Below are positions 1 through 8,022 of a stretch of DNA of 15,856 nucleotides, in pieces. Source of the stretch: Akkermansiaceae bacterium. Lineage in GTDB: Bacteria > Verrucomicrobiota > Verrucomicrobiia > Verrucomicrobiales > Akkermansiaceae. Each line of letters opens with the position of its first letter. The first letter of the stretch is position 1. Location: positions 1 to 15,856 of the forward strand of contig JAHDGN010000034.1 in NCBI GenBank assembly GCA_020627645.1, in the 5' to 3' direction. Made by a program: the position numbers and the translations under genes. Under the pieces are notes generated by a model, which saw nothing but the letters and a program-made list of their open reading frames with translations, made no database searches and was not told the DNA's origin.

Positions 1-26
1 CGAGCAATTTTCATAAGAAACCCCAT
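1..26 (-). CDS. Possible 5' end of a gene leaving the window
   Basis: An ATG at 26 on the minus strand opens a frame reading M-G-F-L-M-K-I-A before the window ends, and a purine-rich GAGGGTGG lies just upstream as a candidate ribosome binding site. A second in-frame ATG at 14 is an alternative start. The fragment is too short to identify, and the call rests only on the start context. If real, it is transcribed divergently from the secreted-protein gene at 282. Confidence 0.25.
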
Positions 27-154
27 GTTACCACCCTCGCCTAAAATTGCGCTCAAAAAATACCCTCTTGGCAATATCATAGGATAACCAATCACAATCA
101 AGGAGAAACGAGTCAAAGAAACGAATAATCAACAAAAGATTGATGATCATGCCC

Positions 155-195
155 TTACATTGTAATCGTGAAAAATTACAAACAATTTCTATAAT
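155..195 (+). promoter_or_regulatory. Candidate promoter/operator with TTACA/TGTAA half-sites
   Basis: TATAAT occurs exactly at 190-195, about 87 bases before the ATG at 282. Immediately upstream are three related half-sites: TTACA (155-159), TGTAA (161-165) and TTACA (176-180). The first two form a palindrome around one base; the last two belong to a perfect 7-bp inverted repeat (160-166 / 175-181) with an 8-base spacer. No good -35 hexamer is seen at the usual distance, which would fit an activator-dependent or repressed promoter. A further 6-bp inverted repeat (TCGTGG/CCACGA, 212-217/227-232) follows. The rest of 27-281 shows nothing recognisable. Function is inferred from layout only. Confidence 0.35.
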
Positions 196-281
196 AAAAG
201 ACCATCTTCGTTCGTGGTTAATTTGGCCACGAGTTTAGACGAGACCTCCGAATTCTAGCCAACTCCCCCAAAATCAAAACA

Positions 282-2859
282 ATGAGCAGACGTTTCACGA
301 ACTCAAATAGCGAGTCAGGCTTAGCCCTTCCCTTTCTTTCTTCCCTTTGCCTCCTAACCTCTTCAGCCTTCTCCCAAATCCAAGAAGGCGGCTTCTTCGG
401 CTTCTTTCATTTCCCCCACCAACAAGTCCCCAGTCACTACGGAGCGGGTTACTCACAATATTCCGCCGTCTGGGAGTTTTGCAACTTCCACCCCCAAGGA
501 CAAACCCAAGCCGGACTCCCACACAACTGGATGTCCGTCCTGGAACCACCAGGATACCCAAAAGCTCCTTCAAACAACGGACTCCAATACTATTCAACGA
601 TTGAAGGAGGCCTCGGCTTCTGGCGCGATATTCGCTTTGATGAGGACAACATCACTCCCAAATTCAAAATGGGCGGAGTGGCTCGACAATTTTCTGCCAT
701 CGCCGACGGACCCGGATGGGGCCCCGGGGACTGGAACGACCCCCGCACCGGAAAACTCAGCATCGCCCAGCTCAGTAACCGCCTCGTTTACCCCCCCCGA
801 CGGCCTCAATCTTGCCCAAAACACCCACGGCGATTTCTTTGGCTACGGATACATGAATCTTCCCCTAGTCGACCCAAGCCCAACCACTCTCGGAGCCAAT
901 GTCTCAACCGGCGGCAACTGCTGGACCCTCTTTGTCAATTCCACCAACTTCAAGGGGCCAGTCGCTTTCTTTCTTCCACATCTCTTCTCTGCTCCCGCCA
1001 TCGACAACCCTGACTACGAAGGGCTCTTTCTAGATACCCTTGATGCTAACCCGAACCGAGGCAACGCCATGGAAATCCAACACATTCCTGCAGCCATCGC
1101 TTTTCACAATAACATCCAATACGCCAAAGTCGCAGATATCCAATTCCCAGCCAATGGCACAAACACCACCGTCACCTTACAAAATGTCAGATCATACCAC
1201 AAAGGAGCACTCTGGAATGACGTGAATTCCTGGTTCAACGGCGGCCCCACCCCCTCAGGCACTTTCAACAATCAGGCAGCCTACGAGCACCTCACAAACT
1301 TTGGCTGGAACCCCATCCTACACAGCTCAGTAAGTATTGGTCTAATCACGATCAACGAACACAGCAGACCAAAGATCAATATGCAAAGCCTCGTGAGAGG
1401 CATCGACAGTCACCCTCACACTTTTCGATACGAATGGTTCTCCGATCTCGTCCGAAGAGAGGGAAACTACTATATTCTTCCGAACTATTATCGATTAGAT
1501 TCCACCGGTGGATCAGAACCAACCTGGACCGCGATCCCAGAATCCGCAGTGCCCTCTTCGACCGGACTAGTCGAACACGAATTTGAAGCCGACCCACCTC
1601 CGAATACCTCTCCTCGGGAAACCCCACACACCACCAATCCTGACTGGGCCAATCCCGGCCCCGCCGCCGGCCCTTTTACGATCGTCTTAGGCGACAACAC
1701 CCGCGTCACTTACTACTGGTATCGATTCATCGACCAACCAGCCGTCACCAACGCAGGATACAGCTCAAGCCAACGACAAAAACTTCAACAAAAAATCGAA
1801 CTCATCCATCGCCACTGGCCCATCAACCGGAACTACATGGCCCCTCCTGAATTTGGAAACCTAGCCAGTATCGACCCCGGCTCCATCGTATCCCCACCCG
1901 CTGGACTAGAAATCGGTTACGTCCCCATCGTCACTCACCAAGAACTCAACCCAAATATCAACTTTATCCCAGGCACAGACCTCACCCAACCAGGAGACCC
2001 AATTATCAACAGTTCCTCAAATCGCTTCCGAGAAGATCAAGGAGCCGAATCTGCCATTGATGACGACAACACAACCTTTTTCCTAAGCAACGACACCCAA
2101 TCCGTCTCAAACCCAGCCCCCAGCGGATTTATTGTGAGCCCAACCATCGGCGCTACCATCGTCGATAGCTTCGTCATCACCTCCTCAGACCATGCCCCCG
2201 AACGCGACCCCAGAGGCATTCAACTACATGGCTCGAACGATAACGATCCACAATGGAACAAGGGCAACTGGGCCCTCCTCTACCAAAATCTAAGTCTTCC
2301 AAATTGGTCCTCTCTTTTTGGAAACGATCACCGAAACAAGGATCAAAAGTTCACCTTCTCGAACATCAAACCCTTCAAACACTATCGCCTCACCATCACC
2401 TCCGTCGTCGGACCAAACTCATCTTCTTCCCAAATTGGCGAACTCCAACTCCTCGGAATTCCCGTCGACGCCATCCCACCCGACTACCAAAACTGGTCCG
2501 CCTCCTTCAATTTCAACCTCCTCACCAACCCTGACGCTGACTACGATCAAGATAGCCTCACCAATCGCTACGAATGGCTCTTCGGACTCAACCCCATGAC
2601 CGGCAACTCAGCCAACAACCTTGTCAGACCAACTTCTACCCCAAATCAATTCACCTACCGACGAAGAAGCTCCTCTCTATCCGGGTATAGTTACACCATC
2701 TGGCTATCCGAAACCATGGAAACCGACGACTGGTTTACCGATGCCTCAACCACCCAGACTATCATTCAAACCCACAATGATGGAACTGAAACCGTCCTAG
2801 TCTCTATCGATCCAAACTATACAAACGAGAAAGTCTTCTTCCGTATTAAGGCCAACTAA
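282..2859 (+). CDS. Large secreted protein with discoidin-like region (frameshifted)
   Basis: Two frames form one gene: 282 to about 798, then the +1 frame to the stop at 2857-2859. They join cleanly if the C8 tract at 791-798 had seven Cs, giving 858 residues. The N-terminus has a signal peptide (hydrophobic stretch ending S-A-F-S-Q). Residues about 30-555 are aromatic- and Asn-rich and match no family I recognise. Residues about 560-726 resemble an F5/8 type C (discoidin) domain ('SAIDDDNTTFF', 'IQLHGSND', 'HYRLTITSV', ending 'IGELQLLG'), usually carbohydrate-binding. About 750-775 is a Ca-loop-like D-x-D-x-D-x-D stretch followed by 'EWLFGLNP', and the protein ends in 'VFFRIKAN', like two neighbouring secreted proteins. 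The start lacks a Shine-Dalgarno site. The gene may be non-functional, phase-variable, or affected by a homopolymer sequencing error. Confidence 0.7.
791..798 (+). repeat. C8 homopolymer at the frame break
   Basis: Eight consecutive Cs sit exactly where the 282 frame stops making sense and the next frame continues the protein. Removing one C gives Y-P-P-D-G-L-N-L-A-Q and restores a single open frame. Such tracts are prone to slipped-strand mispairing and to read errors. Confidence 0.85.
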
Positions 2860-2863
2860 AATC

Positions 2864-3751
2864 TTATAACGAGACTCTCAGTCGATAAAATTTCTTCCCG
2901 CTGATTGGCGCACTCAAAACAATCGATTGAGTCCCCCGCGTCACCAATGAAGAATCCACTTCAACCCAAGTCCCATCCATATCCGGGCTCTCCTCAAAAA
3001 CAACCTGAGCACTTGAAGCAAGTTCATTCAAAGGAAACTCGTACTTGATTTTTGAAACATCATCCGGATCCACACCAAAAACTCCCGGCATCGCATTCGC
3101 CTTCGTCGGATCCAAACCCAAAACAAACTCCATCATGTTCTGAATCCCATCACCATCTGGATCAGCCAGCTCTCCAACTATTAATGGATCACTGAGGTCA
3201 TCTCCCGACCAAAAGTTCGCCACAAAATCTTCGTAAGGGGTCGTCTCAACACCACCCCCTACATTGATCACCAACTCGTAAGGTGCCGTCGATGAATTGG
3301 TAGGCGATGTGATATCAGTAAACCTCCACCCCTTGATCACCATCGTATAGGTGCCCGCCTGGGTCGGAGTACCCTGGATCTTCACAAGCCCACTTGCAAT
3401 CGAAACCAACCCTAAACCCGGAGGATAAACATCCGCCACTCCATTGGTTTCCACCGTGATCGCCCGAATCTGCCGATTACTTGCATTGGACGTAAACCAC
3501 CAAAAGAATTCCTCTCCCACCGTTCCCTCAGCTGGATTCACAAATCCATCAACAGGCTGAATCGTCACCGACTGCCCAGACAAAGAATGCGTCCCCACAA
3601 ACGTCATCGTCAGAGGCACCGCCACCTGCACCCCAGCCCCACCACCAACCACCGGCACAAGCGACTTCAAGAACGGAAGACGCTGCGCAGTCATGGCCAA
3701 ACCACTCGCAATCACATTCAACGACTTTTGAAAAATAATCTCCGCTCTCAT
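2864..3751 (-). CDS. Ig-like exported protein with C-terminal FYRLRV module
   Basis: This 295-residue protein is the last gene of the five-gene minus-strand operon, 32 bases after the DUF4266 gene. I start it at ATG 3751 rather than the TTG at 3757 because AGGGGA lies 7 bases upstream. The N-terminus carries a hydrophobic stretch (about 30-52) that could export or anchor it, though it is not a textbook signal peptide. Residues about 60-167 look like a putative Ig (He_PIG) fold, with the typical 'GTPTQAGTYTMVIKG' strand-turn signature. A Ca-loop-like 'DPDGDGIQNMMEFVLGLDP' lies at about 197-215, and the C-terminus 'KKFYRLRVSL' matches the tail of the proteins at 282 and 8016. It probably acts in the envelope or outside the cell; its exact role is unknown. 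It ends only 4 bases from the stop of the convergent gene. Confidence 0.7.
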   Translation of the reverse strand: MRAEIIFQKSLNVIASGLAMTAQRLPFLKSLVPVVGGGAGVQVAVPLTMTFVGTHSLSGQSVTIQPVDGFVNPAEGTVGEEFFWWFTSNASNRQIRAITVETNGVADVYPPGLGLVSIASGLVKIQGTPTQAGTYTMVIKGWRFTDITSPTNSSTAPYELVINVGGGVETTPYEDFVANFWSGDDLSDPLIVGELADPDGDGIQNMMEFVLGLDPTKANAMPGVFGVDPDDVSKIKYEFPLNELASSAQVVFEESPDMDGTWVEVDSSLVTRGTQSIVLSAPISGKKFYRLRVSL

Positions 3752-3758
3752 AAACAAT

Positions 3759-3764
3759 TCCCCT
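3759..3764 (-). promoter_or_regulatory. Shine-Dalgarno AGGGGA deciding the start at 3751
   Basis: On the minus strand AGGGGA is followed by 7 bases and then ATG 3751. The upstream TTG at 3757 would sit almost on top of this site, so the ATG is preferred. Confidence 0.6.
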
Positions 3765-3783
3765 AAGTATAATTCCTGAAATC

Positions 3784-3999
3784 CTAGTTACAACCACACC
3801 CACCGCCACCAATCCCATTCCCCCCATTCGATGCCTCTCTCGAAAAATACATGTGATCCGCCATCGCATCACCCAACGGATCCCGCTCAGGCAACATCAC
3901 TTTTTGAGCCAGATTCTTACGCCCCGCCGGCGTATTGACCACAGTACACGAAGACAAAAACAACATCGGCAAACAGAAAAATTTAAGAACCCAAGACAT
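3784..3999 (-). CDS. DUF4266 small lipoprotein ending GGGGCGCN
   Basis: A 71-residue protein I recognise as DUF4266. It has a lipoprotein signal peptide with a lipobox L-S-S-C (Cys18), so the mature form is about 54 residues and probably membrane-tethered on the periplasmic side. The mature part has the family pattern: 'A.K.MLPERDPLGDAMADHMYFSREAS' and then a Gly-rich tail ending G-G-G-G-C-G-C-N. Its start overlaps the end of apbE by 17 bases with no clear Shine-Dalgarno site, so translation is probably coupled. The family's function is unknown. Its regular company with ApbE and DUF3570 (from memory of family context) suggests one envelope redox or maturation pathway, and the two tail cysteines could bind metal or be modified. 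Confidence 0.88.
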   Translation of the reverse strand: MSWVLKFFCLPMLFLSSCTVVNTPAGRKNLAQKVMLPERDPLGDAMADHMYFSREASNGGNGIGGGGCGCN

Positions 4000-4930
4000 A
4001 TCGATGAATATTGACTGAAAAACCTACGCCATCTTTCCTCTGAACGATAGCATCTATTTCAAAAAAATCGTCAACCCTCTTCAACCCCTCTTCAGCCCCT
4101 ATCACACAACACGTTGTCGCCAACAATCCAGCCGACAAACAATCCCCCGCCACACAAGAAACCGTCAAAATGTCATTCTCCGCTGGCCACCCCGTCCGAC
4201 CATCCAAGATATGACCAAACTTCTTCCCTCCAATTTCTCGAAATCTTCGCCCATTACCTGAGGTCGCTAGCGCCCGCCCCGACAAGGCCAATCGATACAA
4301 TGCCTCATTCTCGTTCTGCGCATCTTCCACCCCTAAGACCCAATACTCCCCATCAGGTGGACGTCCCAACACTCCCACATCCCGCCCCAAATCCACCAAC
4401 ACATCAGAAACCCCATGAATCCTCGCCAAGTGTATCAGTTGATCAACCGCATACTCTTTTCCAAATCCTCCAATCTCCAAACCCATACCAGACTCCGGAA
4501 GAAAAACTCGCCCCTCTCCCCACTCCACTTCCGGCCAAGCCATCAATTTCCTAGCCTCTTCCACCTCCCAATCTGCCGGAACTTCCCCCACCTTGCCCGC
4601 CCTCTCCCACAAATGCGTCAACGGCAACGACGTCGCATCTAACAATCCACCCGAAGTCTCGTAGGTATAAGCACACAACCGTAAAACCTCCTCCTGCTCT
4701 TCACTCAACTCAACCGCCTCTTTGCCCGCTAGCTTGTTGATTCGACACAACAAACTACCCTCCTTGAATCGAGACCAGGTTGCCTCAAACTCCCTCATCC
4801 AATCCATCACCCCCTTCCGATACCCCTTCGCCACTTCCACCGAAGGAGCTCGAAATTGCACTTCACACTCAGTCCCCAACCCCTGGAACTTTAGCCGAAA
4901 CAATCCCGCCCCAAAATTCCCCTGACCCAT
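3983..4930 (-). CDS. apbE: ApbE-family FAD:protein FMN transferase
   Basis: ApbE enzymes move FMN from FAD onto a Thr or Ser of target proteins, normally outside the cytoplasm. I start at ATG 4930 (315 aa): GGAG lies 8 bases upstream and the ATG follows the DUF3570 stop after one base; a longer frame from 4966 would run back into that gene. Family motifs from this start: 'F.GLGTECEV' near 16-25, 'WSRFKEGSLLCRIN' near 52-65, 'LEIGGFGKEYAVD' at 151-163, 'ALATSGNGRRF' near 220-230 and 'FGHILDGRTGWPA' at 238-250. Two oddities stand out. There is no signal peptide or lipobox, unlike most ApbEs. The late 'aDalaT' metal-binding motif reads S-A-G-L-L-A-T-T, with Gly where Asp is usual. No [DS]GxSGA[ST]-type acceptor motif was seen in the window's proteins, so the target is unknown. 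Confidence 0.9.
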   Translation of the reverse strand: MGQGNFGAGLFRLKFQGLGTECEVQFRAPSVEVAKGYRKGVMDWMREFEATWSRFKEGSLLCRINKLAGKEAVELSEEQEEVLRLCAYTYETSGGLLDATSLPLTHLWERAGKVGEVPADWEVEEARKLMAWPEVEWGEGRVFLPESGMGLEIGGFGKEYAVDQLIHLARIHGVSDVLVDLGRDVGVLGRPPDGEYWVLGVEDAQNENEALYRLALSGRALATSGNGRRFREIGGKKFGHILDGRTGWPAENDILTVSCVAGDCLSAGLLATTCCVIGAEEGLKRVDDFFEIDAIVQRKDGVGFSVNIHRYVLGS

Positions 4931-4931
4931 T

Positions 4932-6089
4932 CTAGAATCTCCACTGTAACCCAGCCGAAACCACATTGGCCGTTGGGAAAAACTCGTCTGGAGTCCCCGA
5001 CCCCAAACCGTTCATCTCATACCGTTCGACCTGTAAATCTAAGGTGACATTGTCTCTCACTTCCCACGCAAACCTCACCCCATAGGTCAACGACTCAAAT
5101 TTCGACAACCGATAGTCCGAAGAATAATGAGGCTCCGAACCCACTCCACCAACCGCCTCACTCAAACCCGTTCCCGTCAGAGTCGGATAATAATACTCGG
5201 CCTCACTCTGTTGATAATACCTCACATACGGACTCACGCTCAACCCTTTGGTCACTTGCTGAATCCACTTCGCCTCCAATGTGTGCCCGACCACACTGTC
5301 GCTATTTCCAAACAGACGATACGAGAACTTTAAGGCCGCATCTGCCTTCTCAAAATACTGGCGCACCGTCGCCTTCGCTACGAACCGGTGTAACTCATCC
5401 GGACGGCTCTCAGGGAAGCCCAAGGTCACCGGAATCACTCCCCCAAAAGGCGAAGCGATCTCCTCAATCTTAGAAATACTGCGATAAGGATCCGCCAAAT
5501 ACCCCTGACTATAGCCATACCCCAAATTCAAATCAAACAAGGTCGACGGAGTCAAAATCTGAGAAAACCCAAAACTCACATCTAAAACCTCACGCCCCTC
5601 GGTCTCAGGAATATTCGTCGACTTGGTGGCAACCACCTCATCTGTCGCGTAGGACACCCCTCCTGTAATGGTCGTATTTTTTGCATTAAATTGACGGCTC
5701 ACTTTCCCCGTCACCGCATGAGACCGATAGTCCTCCTCCTGGCTATTCGCATATTCAAACGTCAACGTGTAATCATCAATCTCGTGCTCCAGAGTCAAAA
5801 CCCCCACATACCGCTCATCATCAATCTCTGCATACTCCCAAGTATCAGGATCACCAATGGCATGTGTTCCAGTTGGCGTCATGCCACTCAACCGATCCAC
5901 CGCCAACCTCACACCCAATTTCGTCTCACCCCACGACTTCTCGAAATCCAAATACTGCGACTCCACATCAATCCGCCCATCCTCCTCATCATACCACTGA
6001 TACCGATACCTCAATAAATCCTGACCTCCTGCCGAACCAACTGTGACCAAAGGCAAAGCCGAACCAATCAAATATCTTCCTCGCATCAT
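4932..6089 (-). CDS. DUF3570 outer-membrane beta-barrel protein
   Basis: A 385-residue protein from ATG 6089, recognised as DUF3570. That start has GGAGAG 4 bases upstream; the GTG at 6101 is in frame but overlaps this site. A signal peptide is followed by the mature start 'QDLLRYRYQWYDEEDGRIDVES'. The body is a series of alternating-polarity strands ('TLTFEYANSQEEDYRSHAVTG', 'VSPYVRYYQQSEAEYYY', 'LTYGVRFAWEVRDNVTLDLQVERYEM') and ends in an aromatic C-terminus, Q-W-R-F, typical of BAM-assembled barrels. It follows the parvulin gene by 15 bases and abuts apbE. Its function is unknown; as the barrel of this cluster it may be the outer-membrane partner or channel for the DUF4266 lipoprotein. Confidence 0.85.
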   Translation of the reverse strand: MMRGRYLIGSALPLVTVGSAGGQDLLRYRYQWYDEEDGRIDVESQYLDFEKSWGETKLGVRLAVDRLSGMTPTGTHAIGDPDTWEYAEIDDERYVGVLTLEHEIDDYTLTFEYANSQEEDYRSHAVTGKVSRQFNAKNTTITGGVSYATDEVVATKSTNIPETEGREVLDVSFGFSQILTPSTLFDLNLGYGYSQGYLADPYRSISKIEEIASPFGGVIPVTLGFPESRPDELHRFVAKATVRQYFEKADAALKFSYRLFGNSDSVVGHTLEAKWIQQVTKGLSVSPYVRYYQQSEAEYYYPTLTGTGLSEAVGGVGSEPHYSSDYRLSKFESLTYGVRFAWEVRDNVTLDLQVERYEMNGLGSGTPDEFFPTANVVSAGLQWRF

Positions 6090-6093
6090 AGGA

Positions 6094-6099
6094 CTCTCC
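6094..6099 (-). promoter_or_regulatory. Shine-Dalgarno GGAGAG for the DUF3570 gene
   Basis: GGAGAG is followed by TCCT and then ATG 6089. It lies just after the parvulin stop codon (6107-6105), so the barrel gene is probably translated by ribosomes finishing the parvulin gene. Confidence 0.6.
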
Positions 6100-6104
6100 A
6101 CATC

Positions 6105-6965
6105 TCACCCCTCCTCGTCAATCCTTTCGATCACAGCATTTTCCCTTAAAGACACCGCCAGTTTCTGCAGAGCCTCCCGACGCTTCTTACCCAAAGCCCG
6201 CTCCTTAAGCTCATCCCTCACCTCATCGATCGGCACCAAAACCTCCTCTTTCCGTTCCACCACTTTCACCAAATGCATCGCCTGCTCATAAACCATCACC
6301 GGCGAAACCTCTCCCACTCTCATCGAAAAAATCATCACTTCAAAGGGATTCGTCGTCCGATCAAATCCAACCCACCCCAAATCCACTTCACTGGTCGACT
6401 TCTCAGTCTCACGCTTCGCCACTTCCTCAAAATCGCCCCCCTCCAAAATCTCCTCCCTCAACACCCGTAATTTCGCAAACACCTCATCCACCGCAACCTC
6501 CTCACTCAGGACTTTCATCAAATGCAAACACCTCACTTCCGCAGGCGTCCGATACTCCTCCAAATGGTCCCGATAAAACTCCTCCACTTCCTCATCACTC
6601 ACCAAATCATCATCCCCCAAAAGATCCCCAATGAGCTTATCCATCCGAAGCCCAGCCGCAACTTCATGCCTCATCATATCTCGCTGCGCCTCCAACATAT
6701 CCCAAGACGCCCCATGCTCACGATACACATCAATCATTTCCTTTAACCTCGGCTTGATCTCCTCCTCATCAATCACCTCAAATCGCTTCTCCGCTTCCTG
6801 CGCGATCAAAATCGAATCAGCCACCTCCTCCTCCGCCTGCGCATAAAACTCAGGATCCCGCTCACAACACGACACATGCAACCTCTGCTCCTCCGCCGTT
6901 TTGATCCGATGAAACGTCTCTTCAACCAACTCCTCATCCACCAACTCACCATTCACTTTCAACAT
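6105..6965 (-). CDS. Parvulin-type (PpiC/SurA-like) peptidyl-prolyl isomerase
   Basis: A 286-residue protein with a SurA-like N-terminal chaperone region (from 'VNGELVDEE', about 4-135) and a PpiC rotamase domain at about 145-238. Rotamase signatures seen: 'EVRCLHLMKV', 'GGDFEEVAKRETEKSTSEVDLGWVGF', 'NPFEVMIFSMRVGEVSPVMVYEQAMHLVKV'. These enzymes speed cis-trans isomerisation at proline and often help fold outer-membrane proteins. As first gene of the operon, 15 bases before the DUF3570 barrel, it could serve the exported products. However, no signal peptide precedes the chaperone region and the upstream codons do not supply one, so it appears cytoplasmic, as in NifM-like parvulins. The protein is notably rich in Glu and Val, in part because of the strand's base skew. 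Confidence 0.82.
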   Translation of the reverse strand: MLKVNGELVDEELVEETFHRIKTAEEQRLHVSCCERDPEFYAQAEEEVADSILIAQEAEKRFEVIDEEEIKPRLKEMIDVYREHGASWDMLEAQRDMMRHEVAAGLRMDKLIGDLLGDDDLVSDEEVEEFYRDHLEEYRTPAEVRCLHLMKVLSEEVAVDEVFAKLRVLREEILEGGDFEEVAKRETEKSTSEVDLGWVGFDRTTNPFEVMIFSMRVGEVSPVMVYEQAMHLVKVVERKEEVLVPIDEVRDELKERALGKKRREALQKLAVSLRENAVIERIDEEG

Positions 6966-7227
6966 ACCCCACCAATGCCAGCCCGCACCAAAAAGACCAA
7001 ACGATTTTCATACGAAAAATTTAAATCCTCCCCAAGCCCGGATATGTCATGACGCAGTTTGAGTTCGCCTCAGATTACTGCATTTCATTAGGCGGACGCC
7101 GATTTCGGGGAAAAACTGAATAAACATTCTGTCTTTCCTCGAAATCAAGGACAACGACCTAAAATGCAATGAGATGGGACGAAATCGAGCTGGGCTCATG
7201 AAAGATTCGGGCTAGCCTTCTCCCAAG

Positions 7228-8022
7228 ATGACCAACAACCCATACGGAGCGCCTCTCTCAACCACTCCACAACCTCCCGCCCTCCCACCCATCGAAAAAA
7301 AACCATGGAACGGCTGGTGGACCCTCCTCTGGGGCGTCGCCATCTTCGGAATCTGGCAAATGGTCACCAGCATCATCTTCATCATCGCCTTCTTCTCCAA
7401 AAATCCAGACATCTTCTCGAGCGACCCCTCCAATCTCCAAAAAAACATGCTCGATTTCATCATGGACGGCGACCTCATCGGCATCATTGGCGCTGCCCTC
7501 ATCATCACCGTCTGCCCCGCCTGCCTCATCATCGGAAAAATCAAACCCGGCTGGAAACCCTTTGAATACCTCGGAAACGCCAAAACCACCTGGTGGCACT
7601 GGCCCTTCTGGCTAGCTGTCATTCTTGGATGCAGCTTGCTGATGTCTATCCTAGGCCCCTCCCTGGGCGTCCCAGACGAAGAACCCTCAATGGTCGCCAT
7701 GGCCAAATCCACTCAACACTCCATTCTCCTCATCATCGGCGTGGTCTTCGCCGCCTCCCTCGTCGAAGAATTCCTCTTCCGCGGCATCCTCTTCCGCGGC
7801 TGGCGTCATTCACCACTCGGCCTCGTGCCCACTGTCCTCATCACCTCTTTCCTCTGGGCCATTCTTCACGTTCAATACGGCCCCGTGATCATCGCCTACA
7901 TCTTCCTCCTAGGCATCGTTCTGGGCTTAGCACGGGAACACACCGGAAACATCTGGGTCCCTATCGCGATGCACGGTCTCAACAACGGCCTCGCAACCTA
8001 TCAAATGCTCACCAACTACTGA
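7228..8022 (+). CDS. CPBP (CAAX/Abi) intramembrane glutamic protease
   Basis: A 264-residue membrane protein with a Pro-rich cytoplasmic start (1-28) and several hydrophobic segments (about 34-56, 82-103, 126-146, 164-180, 197-214, 218-235). The CPBP motifs are all present: E180-E181-x3-R185 (V-E-E-F-L-F-R-G), 'SFLWAILHVQYG' with H214, and 'AMHGLNN' with H249 and N252. The family includes CAAX prenyl-protease homologues, immunity proteins for bacteriocins and Abi proteins. No bacteriocin, prenylation substrate or toxin gene sits nearby, so the substrate is unknown. No Shine-Dalgarno site is visible before the ATG. The 262-base gap to the divergent operon (6966-7227) must hold promoters for both, but I see no convincing hexamers there. 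Its 3' end overlaps the convergent haloperoxidase gene by 7 bases. Confidence 0.9.
   Translation: MTNNPYGAPLSTTPQPPALPPIEKKPWNGWWTLLWGVAIFGIWQMVTSIIFIIAFFSKNPDIFSSDPSNLQKNMLDFIMDGDLIGIIGAALIITVCPACLIIGKIKPGWKPFEYLGNAKTTWWHWPFWLAVILGCSLLMSILGPSLGVPDEEPSMVAMAKSTQHSILLIIGVVFAASLVEEFLFRGILFRGWRHSPLGLVPTVLITSFLWAILHVQYGPVIIAYIFLLGIVLGLAREHTGNIWVPIAMHGLNNGLATYQMLTNY

Noticed and set aside
2864..6089. A flavin-acceptor ([DS]GxSGA[ST]-type) motif in the operon partners of ApbE
   Set aside because: The nearest string, D-S-V-V-G-H-T in the DUF3570 protein, lacks the required residues, so no acceptor is claimed.
7048..7122. Small ORF of about 24 codons between the operon and the CPBP gene
   Set aside because: No ribosome binding site, no recognisable product, and such a length is expected by chance.
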